64,000 nucleotides of DNA from Cupriavidus pinatubonensis. Its GTDB lineage: Bacteria; Pseudomonadota; Gammaproteobacteria; Burkholderiales; Burkholderiaceae. The notes under the pieces are model-generated. The model saw only the letters and a program-made list of their open reading frames with translations, made no database searches and was not told where the DNA came from. The stretch spans positions 2,728,001 to 2,792,000 of the forward strand of contig NZ_CP080767.1 of the NCBI RefSeq assembly GCF_019602855.1, given 5' to 3'. Shown here piece by piece: positions 24,907-33,215 of this stretch. The translations under genes were made by a program, and so were the position numbers. Position 1 is the first letter of the stretch. Each line of letters opens with the position of its first letter.

Positions 24907-26568
24907 TTGCGTTTCCTTCCTGTCTCACTGAACGCCGTGCTGGTGGAGCTGGCCGACCTGGACCAAACGCTGGCCCTGCTGGCCTCGCTGCAGCGCGATC
25001 CGCTTCCCGGCGTGGAAGAACTGGTCCCCGCCGCGCGCACGATCCTCGTGCGCTTTCGCCCCGCATCCTGTGGCCTGTCACAGCTAGTACACGCCATCTC
25101 CACGCGCAATGTGGCATCGCGCGCGCAGCGCGGCAGTACGCTGATCGAAATCCCCGTACGCTACGACGGCGAGGATTTGGCAGAGGTCGCGCAACTGCTG
25201 GGCATCACGCAAGAAGAAGTCGTGCGGCGCCACACAGGCAGCGAATACACCGTCGCCTTCACCGGCTTTGCACCGGGCTTTGCGTACCTGTCAGGCGGTC
25301 ACCCGAGCCTCGATGTGCCGCGCCGCAGTACCCCGCGCACGCGCATTCCGGCCGGCGCGGTGGGCCTGGCCGGCACCTTCAGCGGCGTGTACCCGCAGGC
25401 CAGCCCCGGTGGCTGGCAGATCATCGGCGTGACGCCTGTTGCCATGTGGGACCTGGGACGCGAGCAGCCCGCGTTGTTGCAGCCTGGCTACCGCGTGCGC
25501 TTCGTCGATATCGCCACGCTGGATGCCACGGCGCAAGCCGCCATCCGGACCGAGACATTGCAAGGCACCGTCCCCGCACCCGCCAGCGACCGCACCCGCG
25601 ACGCGCTGGCGCCAGGGCAGACCGCTCTGCAGGTCAAAGCGACCGGCCTGATGACCATGTTTCAGGATCTGGGCCGCCACGGCCAGGCAGGCCAGGGGGT
25701 CTCGGCCTCCGGCGCCATGGATCAGGCCGCCCTCAAGCTGGCCAACCGGCTCGTGGGCAATCCCAGCGACATTGCTGCGCTCGAGACCGTGGGCGGTGGC
25801 CTGCAACTGCAAAGCCTCGGCGAGACCGTGGTTGCCGTGACCGGTGCCGACGCGCCGCTGACGCTGCGCACGGCGGATGGCCGCCAGTGGAATCCGCCTT
25901 CCCATCAGGCGCTCGCGCTCGCCGACGGCGACGTACTGAGCATTGGCCAGCCCACCGCCGGGGCGCGCAGCTACGTGGCCGCGCGCGGCGGCTTTGCAGT
26001 CGCGCCCGTGCTGGGCAGTTGCGCCACCGACACGCTCGCCGGCGTGGGCCCCTTGCCGTTGGCCGTGGGAAATGTCCTGGGTCTGCACCCCGCATCGGCC
26101 GGCATGGTGGTGAGCGAGCCGGCCCTGCCCGCCGCGGATCTGCCCACGCTGGAACAGGAGGTGCTGCTCGATGTGGTCATGGGCCCCCGCACCGACTGGT
26201 TCACGCCTGAAGCCGTGGCACGCCTGGCCGCGCAGCGCTGGCAGGTGACGCCCCAATCCAACCGTGTCGGCCTGCGACTGGCCGGCGATACGCCGCTCGA
26301 CCGCGCCATCGGCGGCGAACTGCCCAGCGAAGGCACGGCCCTGGGCGCGTTGCAGGTGCCACCGAGCGGCCAGCCGGTGCTGTTCCTGGCCGACCACCCG
26401 CTCACCGGCGGCTACCCGGTGATTGCCACGGTCGCCCCCTATCACCTCGACCGCGCTGGTCAGATCCCCGTGGGCGCCTGGCTGCGCTTCAACCCGATCC
26501 GCGCGTTTGAAGCACTCTCTCCGGCCGCCGCCCAGCGCGAAGCCGGCACCTTCCGAGATCTCCGATGA
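24907..26568 (+). CDS. AHS1-AHS2 fusion: PxpB-PxpC/KipI-KipA-like biotin-dependent carboxyltransferase
   Basis: This 553-residue fusion has AHS1 at about 5-225 (GFAPGFAYLSGG from residue 120, RTRIPAGAVGLAG) and AHS2 at about 240-545 (starting LQVKATGLMTMFQDLGRHG; GVSASGAMDQAALKLANRLVGN). These two domains form the carboxyltransferase unit of urea carboxylase and, as separate proteins, PxpB and PxpC of bacterial 5-oxoprolinase. Translation starts at TTG 24907, 6-7 nt after GCGGAG; no ATG gives a complete AHS1. The stop overlaps the next gene's ATG, so stoichiometric synthesis with the biotin carboxylase is expected. No PxpA (LamB/YcsF) partner lies in the window. Confidence 0.85.
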   Translation: MRFLPVSLNAVLVELADLDQTLALLASLQRDPLPGVEELVPAARTILVRFRPASCGLSQLVHAISTRNVASRAQRGSTLIEIPVRYDGEDLAEVAQLLGITQEEVVRRHTGSEYTVAFTGFAPGFAYLSGGHPSLDVPRRSTPRTRIPAGAVGLAGTFSGVYPQASPGGWQIIGVTPVAMWDLGREQPALLQPGYRVRFVDIATLDATAQAAIRTETLQGTVPAPASDRTRDALAPGQTALQVKATGLMTMFQDLGRHGQAGQGVSASGAMDQAALKLANRLVGNPSDIAALETVGGGLQLQSLGETVVAVTGADAPLTLRTADGRQWNPPSHQALALADGDVLSIGQPTAGARSYVAARGGFAVAPVLGSCATDTLAGVGPLPLAVGNVLGLHPASAGMVVSEPALPAADLPTLEQEVLLDVVMGPRTDWFTPEAVARLAAQRWQVTPQSNRVGLRLAGDTPLDRAIGGELPSEGTALGALQVPPSGQPVLFLADHPLTGGYPVIATVAPYHLDRAGQIPVGAWLRFNPIRAFEALSPAAAQREAGTFRDLR

Positions 26569-28295
26569 AAAAAGTCCTGATTGCCAACCGCGGCGAAATC
26601 GCCGTCCGCGTCGTCCGCGCCTGTGCCGACTACGGCGTGCAGTCCGTTGCCGTGTACGCCAACGCCGACATCGACGCCCTGCACGCGCGCATGGCCGACG
26701 AGGCCTACGGGCTCGATGGCGATCGCCCGGCGGACACTTACCTGAATATCGCCAAGCTGCTGGAGATCGCACGCAAGAGCGGTGCCGATGCCGTGCACCC
26801 CGGCTATGGCTTCCTGTCGGAAAGCGAGGCCTTTGCCCAGGCCGTGATCGACGCGGGCCTGCGCTGGATCGGCCCGTCTCCGGCCACCATCGCCAAGCTG
26901 GGCGACAAGGTCGAAGCGCGCAAGATTGCGCTGCAGGTCGGCGCGCCGCTGGTGGCCGGCACGCCCGATCCTGTCAAGGATGCCGGTGAGGTACTGGCCT
27001 TTGCCGAGCAGCACGGCCTGCCCATCATCATCAAGGCCGCATTCGGTGGCGGCGGTCGGGGCATGAAGATCGCATGGCGCATGGATGAGGTCGAGGAGCT
27101 CTATCACTCGGCGGTACGCGAAGCCGTTGCCGCATTCGGCCGGGGTGAATGCTTCGTCGAACAGTTTCTCGATAAGCCCCGCCATATCGAGGCCCAGGTG
27201 CTGGCCGACACCCACGGCCATGTCGTGGTGCTCGGCACGCGCGACTGCTCCCTGCAGCGCCGCAACCAGAAGCTCGTGGAAGAAGCCCCTGCGCCGTTCC
27301 TGACCGATGCGCAACGCGCGCGTATCCACATCGCCGCCCGCGACATCTGCGCCGCGGCGGGTTACACCAGTGCGGGCACCGTGGAATTCCTGCTTAGCGC
27401 GGGAGGCGCGATCTCCTTCCTGGAGGTCAACACCCGCCTGCAGGTGGAGCATCCGGTGACCGAGCAGACCACCGGCATCGATCTCGTCGTCGAGCAGTTG
27501 CGCGTGGCAGACGGCCTGCCGCTCACGATCACGGAAACGCCCGCACCGCTGGGCCACTCGATCGAATTCCGCATCAACGCCGAAGATGTCGGCCGTGGCT
27601 TTCTGCCGACGCCGGGCCCGGTACAGTGCTTCGAGCCGCCGTCCGGCCCGGGCGTACGCGTGGACGCGGGCGTGCAATCGGGCTCCGTCGTACCGGGCAC
27701 GTTCGATTCGCTGATGGCCAAGCTCATCGTCACCGGGGCCACGCGCGAACAGGCGCTGACCCGTGCCCGCCGCGCGCTGCGCGAATTCCGGATCGAAGGC
27801 GTCGCCTCGGTGCTGCCGTTCCACCGCGCCGTGATCGACAACGCCGACTTCGTGGGCACCCATGGCTTCAACGTGCACACGCGCTGGATCGAATCCGATT
27901 TCGCCGAGCCGCTGGCCGCCGCCGTCCGTGCGGAGCCCCAGCCCGACAGCAGCCTGCTTCGCACTGCCATCGAGATCGATGGCCGGCGCGTCATGCTGGG
28001 CCTGCCGGCTCAACTGCTGGGCGGACTGGCCAATGCGCAGGCGGCAAGCCCGGCCACTGCGCCGGCCGAGGCCGCCGAAGCCGACGTCAGGGATGTGCCG
28101 GCCCCGGTCGCCGGCACCGTGCACGCCTGGAAGGTGGCCGACGGCGACGAGGTCAAGGAAGGGGAGCTAATCGCCGTCATGGAAGCCATGAAGATGGAGA
28201 TGCAAGTCCACGCGCATCGTGCCGGCCGCATCGTGCTGCGCGCCGCAGCGGGCATCTTCATGGCCGCGGGCGTGCCGATCGCGACGATTGGCTGA
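26565..28295 (+). CDS. Biotin carboxylase-BCCP fusion
   Basis: In this 576-residue protein the biotin carboxylase ATP-grasp domain occupies about 1-445 (KKVLIANRGEIAVRVVRA; GGGGRGMKIAW glycine loop; NTRLQVEHPVTE active site). A biotinyl carrier domain at about 505-576 has the biotin-accepting Lys543 in EAMKMEM, 33 residues from the end. It carboxylates its own biotin with ATP and bicarbonate. Alone it resembles acetyl/propionyl-CoA carboxylase alpha chains, but the only partner encoded here is the overlapping AHS1-AHS2 gene, so the carboxyl group is probably passed to an amide or urea-type nitrogen rather than an acyl-CoA. That assignment is inference. Confidence 0.88.
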   Translation: MKKVLIANRGEIAVRVVRACADYGVQSVAVYANADIDALHARMADEAYGLDGDRPADTYLNIAKLLEIARKSGADAVHPGYGFLSESEAFAQAVIDAGLRWIGPSPATIAKLGDKVEARKIALQVGAPLVAGTPDPVKDAGEVLAFAEQHGLPIIIKAAFGGGGRGMKIAWRMDEVEELYHSAVREAVAAFGRGECFVEQFLDKPRHIEAQVLADTHGHVVVLGTRDCSLQRRNQKLVEEAPAPFLTDAQRARIHIAARDICAAAGYTSAGTVEFLLSAGGAISFLEVNTRLQVEHPVTEQTTGIDLVVEQLRVADGLPLTITETPAPLGHSIEFRINAEDVGRGFLPTPGPVQCFEPPSGPGVRVDAGVQSGSVVPGTFDSLMAKLIVTGATREQALTRARRALREFRIEGVASVLPFHRAVIDNADFVGTHGFNVHTRWIESDFAEPLAAAVRAEPQPDSSLLRTAIEIDGRRVMLGLPAQLLGGLANAQAASPATAPAEAAEADVRDVPAPVAGTVHAWKVADGDEVKEGELIAVMEAMKMEMQVHAHRAGRIVLRAAAGIFMAAGVPIATIG

Positions 28296-28315
28296 GCCAC
28301 CGCCGATCCGGTGGA

Positions 28316-29872
28316 CTAGCTCGCCAGCACGTTCACCGCATCCTCCAGCGCCTGGGCCTGCTGCTTCAGCCCTGTCGCCGCCGCGGCCGATTCCTCGACC
28401 AGGGCCGCGTTCATCTGCGTGATGTGCGCCATCTGTTCCACCGCCGCGCTGGTCTGCTCGATCTCCACGCTCTGCCCGCGGCTGGCGTTGGCGATCGCGG
28501 AAATCGTTCGCGTCAGCGCCGACACCGACTGCTCCACGCGGTCCATCTCGCTGCCCGCGCTGATGGCAGCATCGCTGCTGGCCTGCACGACTTCGAGCGA
28601 GTTCTCGATCAGCGCCTTGATCTGCTTGGCAGCCGCTTCGGCGCGCTGCGCGAGCGATCGCACCTCACCCGCTACCACGGCAAAGCCACGGCCGTGCTGA
28701 CCCGCGCGCGCGGCCTCGACCGCAGCGTTCAGCGCGAGCAGGTTAGTCTGGATGGCGATGTCGTCGATCACCGATGTGATCTCCGCGATCCTGCGGGACT
28801 GCGTGGTCACCTGCTCCATCAGCGAAGCCGAGCGGCGCACGCCGCCTGCCGCCGCCGACGCGGCGTCTGCAGTACTGCGACCTTCCTGATGCGCACGCTC
28901 CGCATCGCTCGCATTCTGCCGCGCGGTTTCGGTGATCTGCGCGAGCGTCGCCGTGGTCTGCTCGATGGCGCTCGCCTGCTGTTCGGTACGCTCCGACAGG
29001 TCGGCATTGCCGCTGGCAAGGCCGACTGAAGACTGCCACACGCGTTCGATCGAATTCCGGGTGTCCAGCAGCACGCCCACGAGCCGCGCGTTCATCTGGT
29101 TCAGGAAGCGGCCGAGCAGTCGTGTCTGCGCGTCGCCGCATTCGGGGAAGCGGTGCTGCAACTGTCCGGACAACACGGCGAGCGCGCTGCGGTTCAGGCG
29201 CATCACGGGCTGCAGGATGTTGAAGGCGAGGTAGCAAGCGGCAGCGCCGCACATCGCCACTGCCGCGCCCGCGAGCGACCACGTAACAACGGGCGGCGCC
29301 GTCCAGAGCGTTGCGCTCGCCGCGGCCAGCGCGATCAGGACGACTTGCGCGGCCTGTACCACGAGCAAGCGTGCCACCACAGGCAGCCTCAATACCCGCT
29401 GAACGACACCGGCCGCGCCCTTGCGGAAGGCCTCGCCGCCCGACAACCGCCAGCGCGACTGGGCGTCACGCTTCAGGTCGGCATAGAGCGTGGCCGCCGC
29501 CGTGACCTGTGCCTTCGTGGGCGCCGTTCTCACCGACAGGTAACCCGATGGCTTGCCGTCCTGGAACACAGGGGTGATATTGGCCAGCACCCAGTAGAAG
29601 CCGCCGTCCTTGCGCCGGTTCTTGACCACACCAGTCCACGGCGTCCCGCCTCGGATCGTGGCCCACATATCGGCGAATGCGGCAGCCGGCATGTCGGGGT
29701 GGCGGACAATGTTCTGCGGCTGGCCAATGATTTCGGCACGGTCGTAGCCACTGCTGCGAAAGAACGCCTGGTTGGCGTATTCGATATTGCCTTGCGCATC
29801 GGTCCTGGTGATGATGACTTCGTCCGATGGCAAGCGGTATTCGTTGTCGGTGACCGGAAGATTCAATCTCAT
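28316..29872 (-). CDS. Aer-like methyl-accepting chemotaxis protein with PAS domain
   Basis: This 518-residue receptor has an N-terminal PAS domain (~10-115; DEVIITRTDAQGNIEYANQ, with WTGVVKNRRKDGGFYWV typical of FAD-binding Aer-type PAS). Two closely spaced membrane spans follow (~170-225), then a HAMP-like region and a long coiled signalling domain ending near 518 with hairpin tip TNLLALNAAVEAARAGQHG. It lacks a periplasmic sensor, so it should read redox or energy state inside the cell and signal to CheA. The frame is open to 30172, but the ATG at 29872 gives the standard Aer start. No C-terminal methylesterase-binding pentapeptide is evident. Confidence 0.88.
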   Translation of the reverse strand: MRLNLPVTDNEYRLPSDEVIITRTDAQGNIEYANQAFFRSSGYDRAEIIGQPQNIVRHPDMPAAAFADMWATIRGGTPWTGVVKNRRKDGGFYWVLANITPVFQDGKPSGYLSVRTAPTKAQVTAAATLYADLKRDAQSRWRLSGGEAFRKGAAGVVQRVLRLPVVARLLVVQAAQVVLIALAAASATLWTAPPVVTWSLAGAAVAMCGAAACYLAFNILQPVMRLNRSALAVLSGQLQHRFPECGDAQTRLLGRFLNQMNARLVGVLLDTRNSIERVWQSSVGLASGNADLSERTEQQASAIEQTTATLAQITETARQNASDAERAHQEGRSTADAASAAAGGVRRSASLMEQVTTQSRRIAEITSVIDDIAIQTNLLALNAAVEAARAGQHGRGFAVVAGEVRSLAQRAEAAAKQIKALIENSLEVVQASSDAAISAGSEMDRVEQSVSALTRTISAIANASRGQSVEIEQTSAAVEQMAHITQMNAALVEESAAAATGLKQQAQALEDAVNVLAS

Positions 29873-30208
29873 GATGCTGGTTGTCTGTGCTGTTGCAACC
29901 TTGACTCCGACTTCGCTGCGGAAGTCGCCCCTGATAGTTCCCGCCCGGCCGGCATTGCCTGGCCGCGGGCGAGTATTCCCGAAGGACTGCCTCAGGACGA
30001 TAGGTCCGCTTCGAACATCGCCGCGGTTTGACGGTGCGCAAAGGAACGCAACACCTACCCCTTCCGACGGATTGCATTCACGCGCGCATTGACCGGACTG
30101 GAACACCGGCACATGGAAAGAAAAAGGCCTCGGAAGCACGAAGCTTCCAAGGCCTTTCTCTGTCTGCGGCAACCAACACCAGCACTGAAGCCAGTGCTGT
30201 CTCAGCCG
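29873..30208. other. Intergenic gap upstream of the chemoreceptor gene
   Basis: A 336-bp stretch without a supported gene. It holds the terminator at 30123-30157 and presumably the receptor promoter; the receptor's frame stays open through it, but the translated extension shows no domain-like sequence. No clear -35/-10 pair was found. Confidence 0.5.
30123..30157 (-). terminator. Terminator after the SRPBCC gene
   Basis: AAAGGCCT...GGAAGC (30123-30137) pairs with GCTTCC...AGGCCTTT (30143-30157). Read on the minus strand the stem is followed by a T run (30125-30121), 50 bp after the SRPBCC stop. Confidence 0.8.
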
Positions 30209-30682
30209 CTATTTCAACGACTGCGCATACGCTTCGAGCTGGGTGATGCAGGTTCCCCATCCGTCAAAGAATCCCATCTCCTCATGCTGGTCGCGCGAAG
30301 CCTTGTCCTTGTGCAGGACCCTGGCCACGTAGCGCGTATGTTCGCCCTCGTCGTCCATGGTGATGTAAGCGGTCATCGGCAGCCACGGGTTATCCGCCGG
30401 GCGCCACTGCGCAACCAGTGCCGTGGTCCAGACGATGCGCGAGCGCGGCACCACATCGAGGAAGGAACCCGGGTTGTCGCTGATGCCGCCATCGGGGCCG
30501 CGCATCAGCGTGTGGAAGGCGCCGCCCGGGACGAGGTCGAAGGCCAGGACTTCAGTCGTCCACGGCTTCGGGCACCACCATTCCTTCAGGTGGCTCGGGT
30601 CGGTCCAGGCTTTCCAGACGAGGTCCCGCGGCGCTTTCAGCAAGCGCGAAATTTCGAGGTCGAGATCCTGCTTACTGCTCAT
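30209..30682 (-). CDS. SRPBCC (AHSA1/START-like) domain protein
   Basis: This 157-residue lipid/small-ligand-binding fold of the Aha1-C/SRPBCC group has RLLKAPRDLVWKAWTDPSHLKEWW at the start, then GGAFHTLMRGPDG and the closing GFFDGWGTCITQLEAYAQ helix. The ATG lies inside the end of the ArsR gene (about 11 nt overlap), so the pair is translationally coupled. Such ArsR-SRPBCC pairs are very common; the ligand and biological role are generally unknown. Confidence 0.85.
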   Translation of the reverse strand: MSSKQDLDLEISRLLKAPRDLVWKAWTDPSHLKEWWCPKPWTTEVLAFDLVPGGAFHTLMRGPDGGISDNPGSFLDVVPRSRIVWTTALVAQWRPADNPWLPMTAYITMDDEGEHTRYVARVLHKDKASRDQHEEMGFFDGWGTCITQLEAYAQSLK

Positions 30683-31019
30683 TACGAGTCTCCTTGGCAT
30701 GCAGCGCTTCCACGTAGTCAGCCAGGCGATCGGTGCGCGCTTCCCAGATCGCCCGCTGTTCCGCCATCCAGGTCTCGGCGGCCTGCAACGTTGCCGGTTC
30801 CAGCTCGCACATGCGCACGCGGCCCTGCTTGTGCGAGCGCACCAGCCCGCTGCGCTCGAGCACGCTCAGATGCTTGAGGAACGATGGCAACGCCATGGCA
30901 AACGGCGCCGCCAGCTCCTTGACCGAGGCGGCGCCCAGTCCGAGCCGTGTGACGACGGCGCGACGCGTGGGGTCTCCCAACGCGAGGAAGACCTGGTCGA
31001 GCGGAAAACAGTTAGCCAT
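30672..31019 (-). CDS. ArsR family transcriptional regulator
   Basis: This 115-residue winged-helix repressor has LGDPTRRAVVTRLGLGAASV, LAAPFAMALPSFLKHLSVLERSG (recognition helix) and the typical C-terminal helix with WMAEQRAIWEARTDRL seen in members paired with SRPBCC proteins. It lacks the Cys metal sites of classic ArsR/SmtB, so a non-metal signal is likely. The ATG at 31019 falls inside a perfect palindrome, indicating autoregulation. An upstream ATG at 31043 would extend it by eight residues across that operator. Confidence 0.88.
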   Translation of the reverse strand: MANCFPLDQVFLALGDPTRRAVVTRLGLGAASVKELAAPFAMALPSFLKHLSVLERSGLVRSHKQGRVRMCELEPATLQAAETWMAEQRAIWEARTDRLADYVEALHAKETRNEQ

Positions 31020-31028
31020 AAGGCTAAC
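31011..31028. promoter_or_regulatory. ArsR operator overlapping the arsR-type start codon
   Basis: GTTAGCC (31011-31017), spacer ATAA, GGCTAAC (31022-31028): a perfect 7-bp inverted repeat centred on the start codon (complement of 31017-31019) of the ArsR gene. Binding here would block transcription or initiation of its own operon. Confidence 0.65.
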
Positions 31029-31339
31029 TATATAGGCAAACACATCGACGTCAAGGTCGGCGATGGCCGACAGCGAAAATGCGGGAGTCAGCGAAGATCA
31101 GGCAACCGCACGTTGGCCAGGCGGGCAACGCGCAGAAGTACGAAGGCCAGCCCGTGGGCTGGCCTTCCATGATTCAGTGCCACGTGAGTCGGTTCCGTGT
31201 AACGCTTCTACAGATTGCTGGTCCGCTTCTGCATTCACTGCCCAACACTAGCCATCGCCTATCCTGCGGCACCCCAGGACACGACTGCAGCTTAGTACAA
31301 ATTCCGGCAGATGGTATCCATCGGATGCCGCCATGCCGG
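31029..31339. other. Intergenic gap between ArsR gene and FapA-like gene
   Basis: About 310 bp with no supported gene. It contains a perfect 12-bp inverted repeat at 31142-31167 (described separately); the rest shows no clear promoter, RNA or coding signal. Confidence 0.5.
31142..31167. terminator. Perfect 12-bp hairpin, possible terminator
   Basis: GAAGGCCAGCCC (31142-31153), GT, GGGCTGGCCTTC (31156-31167). The stem is very stable, but only short T/A tracts flank it, so terminator status is uncertain. It lies 170 bp downstream of the minus-strand FapA-like gene. Confidence 0.45.
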
Positions 31340-32956
31340 TCAGGTCACTGCGATGCGGTCATCCACGAGGCGGATGTTGCCGCCAGGCTTGTCTTCCATC
31401 ACCTTGAGCACCCGGTTGCCAACCTGCAGCGTAACGCCGCCGTGGATACGCCGGCCGGCCTCGATGACCGCGCCAGCGGCGGGGTTCATCTGCGCGCCCA
31501 ACTCGGCGATCTTCGCGTCGAGATCGAACAGGTCGCTCGATGACTTGAACAGCGTGGCGCGCGCCTTCTCGCGCAGATCGCCCACCGCGCGTTCCGGGTG
31601 CTTGGCAAAGAAGGCCACCAGCTGCTTGACCTTGTTCTGCTCTTCCAGCAGGCGCCGGCGCTCCGCCTCCAGCGCGGCGCGCTGGGCATCCGCATAAGGG
31701 TTCAGTCCGACCTGCACGATGGTGGCGCTTCCCGCGGGCGCGCCGAGCACGGCCGCACGCACGCCCAGCAGCGCACGGCTGCGCCCGCCGCTGATGCTGC
31801 CCATGCCGCTGGTGCCGCCCACGACGATGCGCTCGCCCGCCGCCACATCGCTCTGGCGGATGCCACTTTCCACGGCCACCTCGGTGCCGGCCTCGACAAC
31901 CGCGTTCTCGATGAAGCGCGCCTGGACGGCGCCCTGGCAGCGCACGCTCGCGCGGCTGATGGTGCCGCTCGGTTCCGCATGCCCGGTTTCGGACTTGCCG
32001 ATGATGCCGCCCTTGACCACGATGCTGCCGCCGGCCTCGATCGTCGCGGCTTCGATCGTGCCCTCCACGAGCACGTCGCCCGTGACCTTCACCGACATGC
32101 CGGTGCGGATATCGCCGGAGACGCGCAGCGTGCCGTCGAACGCCACATTGCCCGAATGCAAGTCCACGGATTCCACCTGCACTACGGGGCTGACGGCGAT
32201 GCCATGCATGCCCACCACCGGAGCACCGGCAAGGACCGCCACGAGCAGGTTCGGATCGTTGGGATCAGCAGCGGCGCCGGTCAGGCCTTCGGCAAACGGC
32301 GTGTCCTCGACAGGATCGGCAGGCAGCGCCTTGCCAAAGACGTCGACGCCGTCATTGCCCGGCTCGGCCGGTATGCGGCGCATCAGCGGCGTGCCGGGGC
32401 TGACCAGCATCAGGTTGCCCAGCTCGCGCAGATCCATGGGGGCATCGTCGTCGGACTGTACCGGCTTGCGCGGCTCCAGCAGGTTGACGAAGCGCGCCGG
32501 CTGGCCCTGCCTGGGCGCCATGCCCGCGGCAATCTCACGCAGCTCGCAGCTCCGTTCCGCCAACGCGGCTTCGAGCACCAGCGCCTTGATCTGGGCGGTT
32601 ACGCCGCGTTCGGCGACGGCGCTCCGGATCTCGGCCTCGGTCACCGGGCGGCCACCTTCGGGGCGCATCAGCGTCAGGCGAACGGCCAGGCCGTCGTCGC
32701 TGATGTCGAGTTCAAAGGCACCGTCAATCAGCGCGCCGACCGTGGCATCGATTTCGCGATCGGCCTGCTGGCACTGGCTCAGGAATTGCGCGACGGCGCG
32801 CTGGTCCAGCCTGGCTTCGCTCCAGCCATGGCTGGCCAGGCATTCGCGGAATGCGGTGTGATCGGGCGGCATCCGCCCCGCTTCGGGCACGTAGCACGCA
32901 CGCACCTGCTCGCCCGGCTCGCTAAGCTCCAGGCGCAACCCCGACTCGTGACTCAT
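31340..32956 (-). CDS. FapA (DUF342) family protein
   Basis: This 538-residue protein has an N-terminal alpha/beta region (~1-190). A long run of short beta-helix-like repeats follows (~210-420; for example VDLHSGNVAFDGTLRVSGDI, VTGDVLVEGTIEAATIEAGG, GSIVVKGGIIGKSE), and the protein ends in a coiled coil (ALEAERRRLLEEQNKVKQL). DUF342/FapA proteins are linked to cell-envelope or flagellar assembly in other bacteria, but no flagellar gene is nearby. GGGGGA sits upstream of the chosen ATG at 32956; the open frame to 33064 is not conserved-looking. Confidence 0.82.
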   Translation of the reverse strand: MSHESGLRLELSEPGEQVRACYVPEAGRMPPDHTAFRECLASHGWSEARLDQRAVAQFLSQCQQADREIDATVGALIDGAFELDISDDGLAVRLTLMRPEGGRPVTEAEIRSAVAERGVTAQIKALVLEAALAERSCELREIAAGMAPRQGQPARFVNLLEPRKPVQSDDDAPMDLRELGNLMLVSPGTPLMRRIPAEPGNDGVDVFGKALPADPVEDTPFAEGLTGAAADPNDPNLLVAVLAGAPVVGMHGIAVSPVVQVESVDLHSGNVAFDGTLRVSGDIRTGMSVKVTGDVLVEGTIEAATIEAGGSIVVKGGIIGKSETGHAEPSGTISRASVRCQGAVQARFIENAVVEAGTEVAVESGIRQSDVAAGERIVVGGTSGMGSISGGRSRALLGVRAAVLGAPAGSATIVQVGLNPYADAQRAALEAERRRLLEEQNKVKQLVAFFAKHPERAVGDLREKARATLFKSSSDLFDLDAKIAELGAQMNPAAGAVIEAGRRIHGGVTLQVGNRVLKVMEDKPGGNIRLVDDRIAVT

Positions 32957-33215
32957 GAGTCCCCCAAACTGTTCTTTTGTGCAGCGGGCCAGTCCTCTGT
33001 CGCCGCTGGCAAGGCGCAGCGGCGCAGGCTGGCGTGGACGTGCGCCACCCCCGCTTGTTGTCAATGGATTACCTACGGCAATTCACAATAAAACTTGAGG
33101 CAAAACAAACCCGGGACTTGCGGCCCTGCCGTCACCAGATGCGCGGACTGTGCCGGCGTTTTCGGTAAACTGTCGGTCTTCGAGGCGTTTGCCGCCTCCC
33201 GCATTCCCCGCAGTC

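Noticed and set aside
22455..28295. A complete PxpABC 5-oxoprolinase operon
   Set aside because: PxpB and PxpC domains are present as a fusion, but no LamB/YcsF (PxpA) protein is encoded in the window, so the name was not used.
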